DNA of 64,000 nucleotides, from contig NZ_JAEDOX010000001.1 in assembly GCF_017872555.1 (NCBI RefSeq), positions 992,001 through 1,056,000 of the forward strand. The letters run 5' to 3'. The DNA comes from Ruegeria sp. HKCCSA071 (GTDB lineage: Bacteria; Pseudomonadota; Alphaproteobacteria; Rhodobacterales; Rhodobacteraceae). Below, one piece after another: positions 1 through 10,046 of the stretch. Every line of letters begins with the position of its first letter. Position 1 is the first letter of the stretch. Position numbers and translations under genes: made by a program. Under the pieces are notes generated by a model, which had not been told where the DNA came from, made no database searches, and saw nothing but the letters and a program-made list of their open reading frames with translations.

Positions 1-901
1 GACCGCAGATACCGTCCGCCCTGGTGACGTGCTGGGGCTGACCATCTGGGAAAACGTCGACGATGGCTTGCTGTCAGGCGAAACCGGTCTTGCGACCGCG
101 TTGAACGAGGTTCAGGTCGATAGTGACGGATTTATCTTTGTCCCCTATGCAGGCCGGATTCGGGCCGCGGGAAACACGCCGGAACAGCTGCGCGTTCTGA
201 TCACAGACAAGCTTCAGGAACAAACGCCGGACCCGCAGGTCGAAGTACGGCGCGTCGCGGGTGACGGGTCCACCGTCTCGCTGACGGGCACGGTCGCCGC
301 ACCGGGCATTTATCCGATTGAACGGCCAACCCGATCGCTGCTTGGTATGTTGTCCCAGGCGGGCGGGGTCTCGGTCGCGTCGGACATCGCGCTGGTGACC
401 CTGATCCGGGGCGATCAGAAGGGTACCGTTTGGTACGAGGACCTGTTCCGCAACCCCAAGCTGGACGTCGCCCTGCGCGGTGGCGACCGCATTCTGGTGG
501 AAGAGGACAGCAGATCGTATATCGCCCTTGGCGCAACCGGGGGCCAGTCGCGCGTGGCATTTGAAAGTCAGGACCTGTCGGCTCTGGAAGCCTTGGCGCA
601 GGTCGGTGGTCTGCTGACGCTTTCCTCGGATCCAACGGGAATATTCATTCTGCGCAAGGAACGTCAGGATGTCGCCCGCAGTATCACCGGACGCGCCGAC
701 CTCAAAGGGGATCAGCGCATGATCTACCTGCTGAACCTGACAGCCCCCAACGGCCTGTTCATTGCACGCGATTTCGTGATCCGGGATGATGATACAATCT
801 ACGTGACCGAAGCGCCCTATGCGCAGTGGAGCAAGTCGATCTCACTTATCGCAGGCGGTCTGACGCCCGTTGCAAACGTTGCCACGCTAACTGGCAATTG
901 A
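1..901 (+). CDS. Polysaccharide export protein (Wza/KpsD type), 5' truncated
   Basis: The reading frame is open from base 2 and runs into the window, so the start lies upstream. The first visible residues (TADTVRPGDVLGLTIWE) are the typical opening of the polysaccharide biosynthesis/export domain. SLBB-like segments follow, for example around VSLTGTVAAPGIYPIE and RGGDRILVEED. Proteins of this family form the outer-membrane or periplasmic conduit for capsule or exopolysaccharide. The next gene starts 3 bases after the stop and encodes a KpsC-type Kdo transferase, which points to group 2-like capsule export (KpsD role) rather than a Wzy system. The signal peptide or lipobox cannot be checked because the N-terminus is outside the window. 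Confidence 0.85.
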   Translation, partial: TADTVRPGDVLGLTIWENVDDGLLSGETGLATALNEVQVDSDGFIFVPYAGRIRAAGNTPEQLRVLITDKLQEQTPDPQVEVRRVAGDGSTVSLTGTVAAPGIYPIERPTRSLLGMLSQAGGVSVASDIALVTLIRGDQKGTVWYEDLFRNPKLDVALRGGDRILVEEDSRSYIALGATGGQSRVAFESQDLSALEALAQVGGLLTLSSDPTGIFILRKERQDVARSITGRADLKGDQRMIYLLNLTAPNGLFIARDFVIRDDDTIYVTEAPYAQWSKSISLIAGGLTPVANVATLTGN

Positions 902-904
902 TGC

Positions 905-2905
905 ATGCGTCCCGATCCCGACACGTCAGCCGGGAGCGGGCTAAATCGGCTGTTTGTCTATAACGGCGGCTTTCTGACCCAGAAACGTCTGAGACGAATT
1001 CTGACGCTTTCGGGTTACGACATTTGTCTGGGACTTCCGAAAGAAGGCGATTGCGTAGGCGTCTGGGGCAACAGCCCGACAGCACATCGCGGCCTTAAGA
1101 TCGCCGAAAAACACGCTGCCCCGGTTCTGCGGGTCGAGGACGCCTTTCTCAGATCTCGGCACCCGGGCCGGAATGGCGAGCCCCCCTTGGGGCTGTTGCT
1201 GGATCGTTCCGGCCTGCATTTCGATGCCGCCACGCCGTCTGAACTTGAGACAGTGCTGACCACGCACCCTCTGGATGACACGGCCCTGCTGGACCGTGCC
1301 CGCGCCGCGATCACGCGGATCAGAGAGCTTAACCTCAGCAAATATTCCGCCTTCGATCTCGATCTTGATCCACCCGATCCGGGTTATGTTCTGGTGATCG
1401 ATCAGACGGTCGGCGATGCTTCAGTAACTGCAAGCGGAGCGGACCGCGCCCGGTTTCTTGAAATGCTTGTCTTGGCGCAGGAGGAAAACCCCGGCGCGCG
1501 TATCCTGATCAAGACACATCCTGAAACACTGGCGGGTCACCGTCAGGGGCATTTCACCGATCAGGACTTGTCAGACCGGATATCACGGTTCAACGACCCG
1601 ATCAGCCCATGGCCGTTGCTTGAAGGGGCCGTTGCTGTTTACACCGTGTCCTCGCAACTGGGGTTCGAGGCAATTCTGGCGGGCCACAAACCGCGTGTGT
1701 TCGGCCAACCTTTCTATGCCGGATGGGGCCTGACGCAGGATGACAGACCCGTTCCGCGCCGCCAGCGCAGCCTGACACGGGCGCAATTGTTCGCGGCCGC
1801 CATGCTGCTGTACCCGACTTGGTACGATCCCTATCGCGATCAACTGTGCGAGCTGGAAACGGTGCTGAACACGTTAGAGGCACAGACCCGCGCCTGGCGA
1901 CAGGACAAGAACGGCTGGACGGCATCCGGGATGCGCTTGTGGAAACGCAGGCATTTGCAACAGTTTTTCGGGCAACATGGAACGCTGCGTTTCACGGCAT
2001 CTCAAGCCAGCACACCGGACCGCCCCCACATGGTCTGGGCCAGCCAGGCAAGGAACACCGAAGGGGCGGTTCGGGTCGAAGACGGGTTCCTGCGTTCACG
2101 CGGGCTTGGGGCGGAACTAGTCCCGCCATTGTCGCTAGTGACGGACGAGATCGGTATCTATTACGACCCGACAAAACCCAGCCAGTTGGAAGAGCTGATC
2201 ACTTTGCGTGAAACGTTGAGGCCGGATCAGGACCTGCGCGCGGAACGTCTTGTCGAAAACCTTTTGGCCGCAGGCCTGAGCAAATACAATACCGGCAATC
2301 CGACCAGCCGCCTGCCCGAAGGCCATCGTATTCTTGTGCCCGGACAGGTCGAGGACGATGCCTCGATCCTGTTGGGAACCAGCGCGGTTCGCAACAATCT
2401 GGACCTGCTGAAAACTGTGCGCGACGCCAATCCCGATGCGATCCTGATTTACAAACCTCACCCCGATGTCGAAGCGGGTCTGCGCGAAGGCAGGATCGAT
2501 GCCGAGGCGATTGCAGACATTGTCGTAACCCAAACAGACCCCGCATCATTGTTGCCGCACGTGCAGGAAGTATGGACCATGACATCGCTTCTGGGGTTCG
2601 AAGCTTTGCTGCGCGGCGTGAAGGTTACAACTCTGGGCGCGCCCTTTTATGCGGGTTGGGGGCTGACAACGGATCTGGGGGCTGTTCCCGCCCGGCGTGG
2701 CGCAAGACCGACGTTGATGGGCCTCGTCCATGCCACCCTGATTGATTACCCACGTTATTTCGACCCTGTCACAGGGCAACCCTGCCCCGTCGAGGTTGCC
2801 GTTGAACGTCTGGCGCAGGGCACTTGTGCTCCGACCGGTCCGTTCAATCGTGTTCTGTCAAAACTTCAGGGTGTGTTTGCGACACATGCGCACTTGTGGC
2901 GCTAA
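905..2905 (+). CDS. kpsC: Capsule polysaccharide biosynthesis protein, KpsC-like dual Kdo transferase
   Basis: The 666-residue protein is close to the usual KpsC length and is visibly an internal duplication. The pairs VEDAFLRSR (near residue 76) and VEDGFLRSR (near 395), ILIKTHPE and ILIYKPHPD, and FGQPFYAGWGL and LGAPFYAGWGL recur in the two halves. KpsC-family proteins carry two retaining beta-Kdo transferase modules that build the poly-Kdo linker on phosphatidylglycerol on which capsule is assembled, at the cytoplasmic face. The gene begins 3 bases after the export gene, so the two are probably co-transcribed. It converges on ribD with only 2 bases between the stops. Family assignment is firm; the actual capsule is unknown. 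Confidence 0.9.
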   Translation: MRPDPDTSAGSGLNRLFVYNGGFLTQKRLRRILTLSGYDICLGLPKEGDCVGVWGNSPTAHRGLKIAEKHAAPVLRVEDAFLRSRHPGRNGEPPLGLLLDRSGLHFDAATPSELETVLTTHPLDDTALLDRARAAITRIRELNLSKYSAFDLDLDPPDPGYVLVIDQTVGDASVTASGADRARFLEMLVLAQEENPGARILIKTHPETLAGHRQGHFTDQDLSDRISRFNDPISPWPLLEGAVAVYTVSSQLGFEAILAGHKPRVFGQPFYAGWGLTQDDRPVPRRQRSLTRAQLFAAAMLLYPTWYDPYRDQLCELETVLNTLEAQTRAWRQDKNGWTASGMRLWKRRHLQQFFGQHGTLRFTASQASTPDRPHMVWASQARNTEGAVRVEDGFLRSRGLGAELVPPLSLVTDEIGIYYDPTKPSQLEELITLRETLRPDQDLRAERLVENLLAAGLSKYNTGNPTSRLPEGHRILVPGQVEDDASILLGTSAVRNNLDLLKTVRDANPDAILIYKPHPDVEAGLREGRIDAEAIADIVVTQTDPASLLPHVQEVWTMTSLLGFEALLRGVKVTTLGAPFYAGWGLTTDLGAVPARRGARPTLMGLVHATLIDYPRYFDPVTGQPCPVEVAVERLAQGTCAPTGPFNRVLSKLQGVFATHAHLWR

Positions 2906-2907
2906 CG

Positions 2908-4008
2908 CTAGTCCGACGCCCTGCGCCAACGGTGCAGGATATCACCACCCACCACTTTCGCTTCGATCAGTTCGAACCGTGGCGCGGCGTCCAGTGTCGT
3001 TAAAGCCAATGTTCCCACAGCAGCCAGACCTTCGGCACCGATGGTCAATCCGGCAGTAAATCCGACCAGTTCATCCACCAGATCCTCGGCCAGTAGCGAC
3101 GCTGCCAGCGCCGCCCCACCTTCGCAGAAGACGCTGGTCAGACCGGCTTGTCCCAACTGTTGGAGAAGATCGACCGCGTCAATTTGATGATCCCTCAACG
3201 CGCAGGGGATCAGCTTTGCACCTAGTCTTTCCCAGGCTTTCGCGCGCTCTGCATCCGGGTGATGCGCATGGCAGAGCCAGACAGGTGTCTTTGATGCCGT
3301 GCGAGCCAAATGCCCCATCAGGGATATGTCCATATGGCGCGAAACCACAACGCGCACGGGCTGATGATCAATGCCAAGGTCCCGAACCGTCAGTGACGGG
3401 TCGTCGGCCCGCGCCGTACCGGCACCGACCATCACCGCATCGTGTCGCGCGCGCATGGCATGGACGACGCGGCGCGCCTGTGGCCCGGTAATCCATTGGC
3501 TGTGCCCGGTCGAGGTTGCGATCCGCCCGTCAAAACTGCTGGCCAGCTTGAGGGTTACAAAAGGTCGGCCCTGCTCGGTTTTCAGGAAGAAGCCTTCCAG
3601 ATCACGTTCCGCCTGCTCTGCGAGGACACCGGTTACGACCTTAATCCCGGCCTCGTGCAGCTTGGCAAAGCCCTGCCCTGCGACACGCGGATCGCTGTCT
3701 TCCACGGCTGCCACGACACGGGTGACACCCGCAGCAATCAATGCCTCGGCACAGGGCGGTGTCTTTCCGTGATGGGCGCAGGGCTCCAAAGTCACATAGG
3801 CGGTCGCGCCACGCGCGGCCTGCCCGGCCTGCGCCAAAGCCTCAGTCTCGGCATGGGGACGGCCGCCCGGCTGGGTCCAACCGCGCCCGACAATCCGGCC
3901 TTTGCGCACGATAACGCAACCCACGGCAGGGTTTGGCCAGCACGTCCCCTGGCCGCGCCGCCCCAATGACAGAGCCAGCGCCATAAACCGCTTATCTGTT
4001 TCGCTCAC
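2908..4008 (-). CDS. ribD: Bifunctional diaminohydroxyphosphoribosylaminopyrimidine deaminase / 5-amino-6-(5-phosphoribosylamino)uracil reductase
   Basis: RibD catalyses the deaminase and reductase steps of riboflavin synthesis in the cytoplasm. The N-terminal cytidine-deaminase-like domain has the zinc motifs HAETEAL (near residue 53) and [11 protein letters not shown] (near 78). The C-terminal half is the RibD reductase domain, with [16 protein letters not shown]. At 366 residues it has normal bifunctional length. The start is GTG and overlaps the nrdR stop as GTGA, so the gene is translationally coupled to nrdR. That pairing is common in alphaproteobacteria. Other rib genes do not follow here; a capsule gene converges instead. 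Confidence 0.95.
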   Translation of the reverse strand: MSETDKRFMALALSLGRRGQGTCWPNPAVGCVIVRKGRIVGRGWTQPGGRPHAETEALAQAGQAARGATAYVTLEPCAHHGKTPPCAEALIAAGVTRVVAAVEDSDPRVAGQGFAKLHEAGIKVVTGVLAEQAERDLEGFFLKTEQGRPFVTLKLASSFDGRIATSTGHSQWITGPQARRVVHAMRARHDAVMVGAGTARADDPSLTVRDLGIDHQPVRVVVSRHMDISLMGHLARTASKTPVWLCHAHHPDAERAKAWERLGAKLIPCALRDHQIDAVDLLQQLGQAGLTSVFCEGGAALAASLLAEDLVDELVGFTAGLTIGAEGLAAVGTLALTTLDAAPRFELIEAKVVGGDILHRWRRASD

Positions 4009-4475
4009 TCGTCCGTCGAAGGCTGCGGCGGTCGCAGTTCGTGGACAAACTCCTCGAAATCATCGGCCGCCTGGAAATTCTTGTACACACTCGCAAAGCG
4101 AACATAAGCGACGGTATCGATCCGCGCCAGAGCTTCCATAACGATCTCACCGATCTTGTGGGACGGGATATCCGTGTCGCCCATGCTTTCCAGCCGGCGC
4201 ACAATACCCGAAATCATCTGATCGATCCGCTCGGGATCAACCGGCCGTTTCTGCATCGATATGCGGATCGAACGTTCCAGTTTATCGCGGTCGAAATCTT
4301 CGCGTTTACCATTGGTCTTTATGACAACCAGATCACGCAGCTGCACACGCTCATAGGTCGTGAACCGCCCGCCACATGCTGGGCAGAACCGACGTCGGCG
4401 GATTGCCACGTGATCCTCTGCCGGGCGTGAATCTTTTACCTGAGTATCGATATTTCCGCAAAACGGGCAGCGCAT
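4005..4475 (-). CDS. nrdR: Transcriptional repressor NrdR
   Basis: NrdR represses ribonucleotide reductase genes in response to nucleotide state. The protein opens with MRCPFCGN, has a second [13 protein letters not shown] pair that completes the zinc ribbon, and then an ATP-cone domain (residues about 48-138). The usual length is about 150-160 residues and this start gives 156. The frame is open a further 21 codons upstream, but that extension is basic and not part of the family, so the internal ATG at 4475 was chosen. It is the first gene of an nrdR-ribD pair with a 4-base overlap. Confidence 0.95.
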   Translation of the reverse strand: MRCPFCGNIDTQVKDSRPAEDHVAIRRRRFCPACGGRFTTYERVQLRDLVVIKTNGKREDFDRDKLERSIRISMQKRPVDPERIDQMISGIVRRLESMGDTDIPSHKIGEIVMEALARIDTVAYVRFASVYKNFQAADDFEEFVHELRPPQPSTDE

Positions 4476-4595
4476 CCGCCGTCTCCTCGTCCCTTGTTCC
4501 GCCTCTTTTTGTAAGTGCTGCGACTTACTTATCCACAACTATAGGGCAGCAACTAGGGTTTGGGTAGTCGGAAATTTCAACCGCTAGATAAAGGG

Positions 4596-5009
4596 TCAGG
4601 TCAGGTGTGCTGCAATCCGTCTCTGGTGTGGTACCGTGCGGTGTTCAAACAGATAGATCCCCTGCCATGTTCCAAGGCATGGGCGACCCTGCACCACAGG
4701 TATCGACAAGGATACCGGCAACAGCGCAGCCTTTATATGCGCTGGCATGTCATCGGGGCCTTCGTAGGTATGCCTTAGATACGACATTGACGGGTGATCG
4801 GATGGCGGCACCAGCCTTTCGAAGAACGCCCGAAGATCAGTTTGAACTTCGGGGTCCGCGTTTTCCTGAATAAGCAATGAACAGGAAGTGTGGCGAACGA
4901 AAAGCGTCAGCAATCCATCCGTCGCCACCTGCCCCAGCCACCGCGTCACTTCAGACGTGAATTCGTATAACCCTGATCCTTTTGTACGGATTGCAAATTC
5001 AGTCTGCAT
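4596..5009 (-). CDS. yjbQ: YjbQ/UPF0047 family protein
   Basis: The 137-residue protein carries the family signatures RHTSCSLLIQENADP (near residue 39), EGPDDMPAHIKAAL and GTWQGIYLFEHR. The conserved histidines in these blocks form the presumed metal or active site. Members adopt a compact trimeric fold. Weak thiamine-phosphate synthase activity has been reported for the family, but the physiological role is not settled. The gene stands alone on the minus strand, 120 bases downstream of the nrdR start, with no obvious functional partner nearby. Confidence 0.9.
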   Translation of the reverse strand: MQTEFAIRTKGSGLYEFTSEVTRWLGQVATDGLLTLFVRHTSCSLLIQENADPEVQTDLRAFFERLVPPSDHPSMSYLRHTYEGPDDMPAHIKAALLPVSLSIPVVQGRPCLGTWQGIYLFEHRTVPHQRRIAAHLT

Positions 5010-5030
5010 TCGCGGTGTCTCGCCGTTCTG

Positions 5031-5441
5031 TCAGTCGTTATAGAACGGTCGATAGTTACACCTGGCATTCGCGCCTTGTACAGACATGCTGTCGCTAGGT
5101 TGAAAACCGATTGTAACAAAACTGCTTGGCTGTACATCGACATTCTGGGGCGGCTTGATCGAAAACTGAACCGCCGTCTTACGCCCGGTGGTGACGCTTG
5201 GCCCATACCCACGCAACACATAGATTGGATCGCGCCAGCCCGCGCCCAATGTACGCCGAGCATAATCCGCTGCGGCGCACCAGTATCCTTCGGTGCGCCG
5301 GTCGCCTCGCGGAATAACCTCGAAGTCAGTGGCGTTTATCGGCTCGGTCCGGTAACCGTGCGGCGCCGCGTCAGCCGTCATTGGAATGCTGAACGCCAGG
5401 GCGGCAAGCGCGGCAAATGTCCGTGTATGTTTCATTGTCAT
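5031..5441 (-). CDS. Secreted protein of unknown function
   Basis: The 136-residue protein starts with a clear Sec signal peptide (MTMKHTRTFAALAALAFSIPMTADA, cleavage probably after ADA). The mature part is about 110 residues. It contains two cysteines (EGYWCAAADYARR and ANARCNYRPF), spaced so that they could form one disulfide. The family was not recognised. The coding status is supported by the signal peptide, codon use and a plausible start. It lies 21 bases upstream (in coordinates) of yjbQ's start on the same strand but faces its own short promoter region. Confidence 0.7.
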   Translation of the reverse strand: MTMKHTRTFAALAALAFSIPMTADAAPHGYRTEPINATDFEVIPRGDRRTEGYWCAAADYARRTLGAGWRDPIYVLRGYGPSVTTGRKTAVQFSIKPPQNVDVQPSSFVTIGFQPSDSMSVQGANARCNYRPFYND

Positions 5442-5512
5442 AATTCCCTGATTGTGTGTCTCAAAAAGGTTAGGCCATAAGCTTCGTCGGCACAGGGTCG
5501 CTCACGTTCTGT

Positions 5513-6058
5513 TTAGTCCGTCTCGTGCGATGCGTGAACCGGCGTGAGCCAGCCCTGGTATCTGATCAACATTCCCAGTCCCGGCGCGTCTGCAGACACA
5601 TCAAACCGAAAGCGCCCCGCTTTGTCCTGCCATTCGCGCGTTCTTGATCGCGGCAAGGTAAAAGATGGCATCGGGATGCCAAACACGGTCAGGCGGAGGA
5701 TTTTGATATGCATCCCATTTTCCCGCCAAACGGGCTGCAACCAGATCGAGATCGCGCCAAAAGATTCACGGACACACTCTCTTTTTGTATCATATTTCAG
5801 AGTTGATCGGGTTTTGTGGCCCGCAAAATTCCGATTCCATGACCAGAATTCGCCATTAATATCAATGTGCAGGGAGACGGGGACGTCTTTGCCGCTTTGC
5901 GGAAACCCGGCCAGACGTGTTGCAAGGGCAACCCATATCCCTTTGCCACGTTCGATGTCGCAACGTCCTGCAAAGCAGCCCTCGCTCATGTGCAAAACTC
6001 GAACCGCCTCTGGCAACTTTTCGGTCGATCCTACCGCCTTAAGAAAGGGATCGCCCAT
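5513..6058 (-). CDS. DUF4166 domain-containing protein
   Basis: The 181-residue protein resembles the DUF4166 family: VRVLHMSEGCFAGRCDIERGKG near the N-terminus, then W-rich strands (NGEFWSWNRNFAGHKTRS) and a C-terminal WLTPVHA. The frame is open for 54 more codons upstream, but that part overlaps the preceding gene. The ATG at 6058 gives a start 2 bases after the DCC-protein stop and the expected N-terminus. No catalytic role is established for DUF4166. It is probably co-transcribed with and functionally linked to the upstream DCC-family protein. Confidence 0.75.
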   Translation of the reverse strand: MGDPFLKAVGSTEKLPEAVRVLHMSEGCFAGRCDIERGKGIWVALATRLAGFPQSGKDVPVSLHIDINGEFWSWNRNFAGHKTRSTLKYDTKRECVRESFGAISIWLQPVWRENGMHIKILRLTVFGIPMPSFTLPRSRTREWQDKAGRFRFDVSADAPGLGMLIRYQGWLTPVHASHETD

Positions 6059-6060
6059 CG

Positions 6061-6498
6061 CTAGTACCCGTTTTCGGCAAAACGAGCCCTGATATCGGGA
6101 CTGGGAACCAGACATGTTTCGGAACGCCCAAAGAATGCATATCTGTTTCGTGCGATCAGGCGATAGGTCGGATCCTTGATGAGCCAAGGCAGAAACCGAC
6201 ACATTGATAACAGCGACCATGGGCCGCGCAACTGTCGCATCGCCGCTGCAAATGCATCCAGATGCTGAAAAACAGCGCCATTCACGACCACCAGATTTGT
6301 TGGAAAATCCTGTGTGGGAAGGCCGAGATCACGATATAGCTTTTGCCCAAGCGGGGACTGCGCCGTTGCAAATTGAAAAACATGGCGCTGGTCACGTTTC
6401 AGCATAAACTGGAAAAACCCCGAACACAGCACGCATTCGCCGTCAAACACAATTAGGTTTTTGTCATAAACCGCTGTATTCTCAAAAATATCCTGCAA
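6061..6498 (-). CDS. DCC family thiol-disulfide oxidoreductase-like protein (DUF393)
   Basis: The 145-residue protein has the defining DCC motif near the N-terminus (VFDGECVLCSGFFQFML; DxxCxxC at about residues 19-25), then the conserved VVVNG block and the C-terminal segment ending in YRLIARNRYAFFGR. The family is thioredoxin-related and thought to be a redox protein, but substrates are unknown. It is the first gene of a two-gene minus-strand unit with the DUF4166 protein 2 bases downstream. Confidence 0.85.
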   Translation of the reverse strand: MQDIFENTAVYDKNLIVFDGECVLCSGFFQFMLKRDQRHVFQFATAQSPLGQKLYRDLGLPTQDFPTNLVVVNGAVFQHLDAFAAAMRQLRGPWSLLSMCRFLPWLIKDPTYRLIARNRYAFFGRSETCLVPSPDIRARFAENGY

Positions 6499-6843
6499 GG
6501 TTTTACACCGGAACTATTGACTTAAAGCCAGCCTGACAAAACCACCTGAGCGAAGCAATGCGACATGTATGAAAGGTGTGGGGGCGTGCCGGGGAGCCTT
6601 AACCAGAGGCTGGTGATTTCCCCGAGGCTCTGACCTCATCCCCATAAAGGTCTGGACCCGGCAACACCACTGAATTGGTTCGTTGCACATGGCGATGCTT
6701 GTCCATACCGGTCAAAAAATTTCGAGAAACTGCCACCGACGGCTTGTTTCTGTGTGAAATCCACTTGTCAGCACCGTCGATCCTGAAAGACAATTCCGCA
6801 ATAGTTTGTGTATGTAATTGAAAATTTGAGGTACTGTTTCGCG
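6499..6843. other. Intergenic region, divergent promoters (345 bases)
   Basis: This gap separates the DCC gene (minus) from the AraC-type regulator (plus), so promoters for both should lie here. No convincing coding frame, tRNA or terminator was seen. A GAGGT at 6828-6832 fits as the ribosome binding site for the regulator's ATG at 6844. Small imperfect inverted repeats around 6590-6640 (GAGCCT and AGGCTC) were seen but are not clearly functional. Confidence 0.5.
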
Positions 6844-7863
6844 ATGGATGTCGATATCGGCCGACTTCATCTGTTTGTTCAGGCGCTGGACCGCTATTCC
6901 GGAAATGGCGACATGTCCTGCGATGTCCTGAAAATGGCAGGGCTGCGCCCTCAGGATATCGCGCCGCCGGTGACCACCTACAGCGTACAAAGCGAGGCTT
7001 TGTTTATCCGTTATGCATGTGACGCCACCCATGACATAACGTTTGCGGCCCGCACGGGTCTTGAGGTTACATCAGCCTCGACCGTGACCGCCTATATCAG
7101 CAAGTATTCCCGCGACCTGAAACAGGTGATGGAGAACCTCTCGCGCTTTCACGGTATCATCGACCCTGCCATCGCGCTTAACCTGCGCGTCGCGGGTAAC
7201 TTTGCGACCTTGGAAGCCGAGTGGAAAGACCCCGGATTTGCGCGGTATCACAGACGCACCGAATTCCTGATATTTGCTGCCCTGGCCAGAATGCGGAACC
7301 TGACGCAAGTCAATCTCTATCCGATAGAAATTCGGTTTCAGCACAGGGTCGGTGACCACGCCCGAAGATTTGAAAAGCTTGCCGGTTTTCCCGTTACCTT
7401 TGGGGCTGAGAACCTCGAGATTATCCTGCCCCTTTCAGCGCTGGACCTGCCTGTACCGACTTATGACCCCCAACTCAGAGAGCACTTGCTGGAATATGCA
7501 GATCGCCTGCTTTCTGAGAGAGGCGCGCCCAAACATCTGACCCGTGCCAAGGTCGAAGGGCTGGTTACCCGATCCCTGCCCGGCGCAATCCCGCAGGCCG
7601 AAAGCCTCGCGGCTGATCTGGGGATGAGCCTTAGAACCTTCAGCAGGCGCCTCAGGGACGAAGGCACCAGCTACCGCGATGTTGTCGACGATCTGCGGTG
7701 CGACCTGGCGCAGACCTTTATCAAGAATGAAATGCCCTTGTCCGAAATCGCCTATTCGCTGGGCTATGCGGATCAGGCCGCATTTTCGACCGCTTTCAAA
7801 CGTTGGACTGGCCAGCCGCCCAGCGCGTTCAAGACGCGAACAGAACACCCGATACGGACGTGA
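6844..7863 (+). CDS. AraC family transcriptional regulator
   Basis: The 339-residue protein has an N-terminal region (about 20-205) like the arabinose-binding-type sensor domain found in OruR/VirS-like regulators. Its C-terminal double helix-turn-helix runs from about residue 235, including LAADLGMSLRTFSRRL and the second HTH region MPLSEIAYSLGYADQAAFS. The start at 6844 is used because it begins at MDVDIGRLH and has a GAGG upstream; an in-frame ATG at 6808 would add 12 residues. The inducer is unknown. The divergent neighbours (DCC and DUF4166 genes) are possible targets, by inference only. Confidence 0.85.
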   Translation: MDVDIGRLHLFVQALDRYSGNGDMSCDVLKMAGLRPQDIAPPVTTYSVQSEALFIRYACDATHDITFAARTGLEVTSASTVTAYISKYSRDLKQVMENLSRFHGIIDPAIALNLRVAGNFATLEAEWKDPGFARYHRRTEFLIFAALARMRNLTQVNLYPIEIRFQHRVGDHARRFEKLAGFPVTFGAENLEIILPLSALDLPVPTYDPQLREHLLEYADRLLSERGAPKHLTRAKVEGLVTRSLPGAIPQAESLAADLGMSLRTFSRRLRDEGTSYRDVVDDLRCDLAQTFIKNEMPLSEIAYSLGYADQAAFSTAFKRWTGQPPSAFKTRTEHPIRT

Positions 7864-8012
7864 GACCGGGGGTCATCAGCTTGAAAAACCTCGCCCCGGC
7901 CCGTCCCATGAGTGGACAGAACGGATATAGAAGGACAGAAGGTCCAGCCCTTGTGCATTCCCGCCAATGTGATGGGAGAACAGGCCATCGTGAAGTGTGT
8001 CCGGAATGAAAA

Positions 8013-8036
8013 AAGGCGCCTCGGGTGAGGCGCCTT
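8013..8036 (-). terminator. Rho-independent terminator of rpoD
   Basis: A perfect 10-bp stem (AAGGCGCCTC at 8013-8022 with GAGGCGCCTT at 8027-8036) closes a 4-base loop. Read on the minus strand it is followed by a run of six T residues, 5 bases after the rpoD stop codon at 8042. This is a textbook intrinsic terminator. Confidence 0.9.
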
Positions 8037-8041
8037 GATAC

Positions 8042-10024
8042 TTATTGATCCAGGAAGGACCGAAGTTTTCGGGATCGGCTGGGATGCTTCAGCTTGCGCA
8101 GCGCCTTCGCTTCGATCTGGCGGATACGTTCGCGGGTCACGCTGAACTGCTGACCCACCTCTTCCAGCGTGTGGTCGGTGTTCATACCGATGCCGAAACG
8201 CATCCGCAGCACACGTTCTTCACGCGGGGTGAGCGAGGCCAAGACCCGTGTGGTGGTTTCCTTGAGGTTCTCCTGAATGGCGCTGTCCAGAGGCAGCACG
8301 GCATTCTTATCCTCGATGAAATCACCCAGCTGGCTGTCTTCTTCGTCACCAATCGGAGTTTCCAGCGAAATCGGCTCTTTGGCGATTTTCATCACCTTGC
8401 GAACCTTCTCAAGCGGCATTTGCAGCTTTTCGGCCAGTTCCTCAGGTGTCGGCTCCCGGCCGATCTCGTGCAGCATCTGGCGACCGGTCCGGACCAGCTT
8501 GTTGATCGTTTCGATCATATGAACCGGAATACGGATCGTGCGCGCCTGATCCGCGATTGAACGCGTGATAGCCTGACGAATCCACCACGTTGCATAGGTC
8601 GAGAACTTATAGCCGCGGCGGTATTCGAACTTGTCTACCGCCTTCATCAGGCCGATATTACCTTCCTGAATAAGATCAAGGAATTGCAGGCCGCGGTTCG
8701 TGTACTTCTTGGCGATCGAAATCACCAGACGCAGGTTGGCTTCGACCATTTCTTTCTTGGCCTGCCGCGCCTCTTTTTCGCCCTTCTGGACCTGCTGAAC
8801 GATGCGGCGGAATTCGCTGATGTCCAGACCCACATATTGGCCGACCTGAGCCATGTCGTTGCGCAGTTCTTCGACCTTCGCGGTCGAGCGTTCGATGAAC
8901 ATCTGCCAGCCCCGGCCCGGCTTTTCCGCCATTTCGGCCAGCCAGTTGGGGTCCAGTTCACGCCCGCGGTATTCGTCAATGAACTCGCGACGGTTGATCC
9001 GTGCCTGATCGGCCAGCTTCACCATCGAACTGTCCAGCGACATGACGCGACGGTTGATACCGTAAAGTTGGTCGATCAGCGCTTCGATCCGGTTGTTGTG
9101 CAGGTGAAGACCATTCACCAGTTGCACAATCTCGGCCCGCAACTTCTGATAAGTCTCTTCGTCTTTTTCGCTGAACGTGCCATCCTCGTTCAAGGTGGCC
9201 GAAATGCGGCTGTCCTGCATTTCGGACAGCATCGCGAAATCGGTTGAGATCCGCTCCAGCGTGGTCAGAACCTGATCCTTCAATGCCGCTTCCATCGCGG
9301 CCAGCGACATGTTGGCCTGATCGTCTTCGTCATCGTCGTCGTCGCTGGTGATCGGGTTGCCATCGGCATCCAGTTCCGGCCCGGCCTCTTTCGCGGGTTT
9401 CGCAGCCTGCACCGCCGACGCGTCTACAACTGGCGCGTCGCCGTCTTCGTCCAACTGGTTGCCGAACGTGGTTTCCAGATCGATGACATCCCTCAGCAGA
9501 ATGTCCTCGGACAGCAATTCGTCGTGCCAGATTGTGATCGCCTGAAAGGTAAGCGGGCTTTCGCACAGACCAGCAATCATGGTGTTGCGCCCTGCTTCGA
9601 TCCGCTTGGCGATGGCAATCTCGCCCTCACGGCTCAGCAGTTCAACCGAACCCATCTCGCGCAGATACATGCGAACGGGGTCGTCGGTGCGGTCCAGCTT
9701 TTCGGTGGCAGCCCCGGCCAACGCAACCTCGCGGTTGCTTTCGGTGGTCGTCAGTTCGGTCGAGCCCTTGTTCTCTTCTTCTTCAGCCTCTTCATCTTCG
9801 ATGATGTTGATGCCCATCTCGGACAGCATAGACATAACGTCTTCGATCTGTTCCGAGCTGACCTGATCGGGCGGCAAAACCTGATTGAGCTGATCGTAGG
9901 TGATGTAACCTTTCTCGCGGGCCTCGGCGATCATCTTCTTGACGTTGGCCTGGCTCATGTCCAGCGAGATTTCCTGGTCCTGCTCGTCGGATTTGCGATC
10001 TTCGGTCGTGTCTTTGGCGGCCAT
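8042..10024 (-). CDS. rpoD: RNA polymerase sigma factor RpoD (sigma-70)
   Basis: This is the primary sigma factor, 660 residues. Region 1.1 is at the N-terminus, followed by an acidic EEAEEEENK stretch. Region 1.2 ([22 protein letters not shown]) follows. A non-conserved acidic insert of about 200 residues includes a run of seven D/E residues near 225-232. Next come the core-binding region 2 ([39 protein letters not shown]), with the -10 recognition segment ending in [13 protein letters not shown], then regions 3 and 4 with the -35-reading HTH ([28 protein letters not shown]). It lies downstream of dnaG on the same strand, the usual macromolecular-synthesis arrangement. Confidence 0.98.
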   Translation of the reverse strand: MAAKDTTEDRKSDEQDQEISLDMSQANVKKMIAEAREKGYITYDQLNQVLPPDQVSSEQIEDVMSMLSEMGINIIEDEEAEEEENKGSTELTTTESNREVALAGAATEKLDRTDDPVRMYLREMGSVELLSREGEIAIAKRIEAGRNTMIAGLCESPLTFQAITIWHDELLSEDILLRDVIDLETTFGNQLDEDGDAPVVDASAVQAAKPAKEAGPELDADGNPITSDDDDDEDDQANMSLAAMEAALKDQVLTTLERISTDFAMLSEMQDSRISATLNEDGTFSEKDEETYQKLRAEIVQLVNGLHLHNNRIEALIDQLYGINRRVMSLDSSMVKLADQARINRREFIDEYRGRELDPNWLAEMAEKPGRGWQMFIERSTAKVEELRNDMAQVGQYVGLDISEFRRIVQQVQKGEKEARQAKKEMVEANLRLVISIAKKYTNRGLQFLDLIQEGNIGLMKAVDKFEYRRGYKFSTYATWWIRQAITRSIADQARTIRIPVHMIETINKLVRTGRQMLHEIGREPTPEELAEKLQMPLEKVRKVMKIAKEPISLETPIGDEEDSQLGDFIEDKNAVLPLDSAIQENLKETTTRVLASLTPREERVLRMRFGIGMNTDHTLEEVGQQFSVTRERIRQIEAKALRKLKHPSRSRKLRSFLDQ

Positions 10025-10046
10025 TCAATGCTCCTGCAGGGATGGG

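Noticed and set aside
6590..6660. Nested small inverted repeats upstream of the AraC-type gene
   Set aside because: Arms of only 4-6 bases with long spacers; expected by chance.
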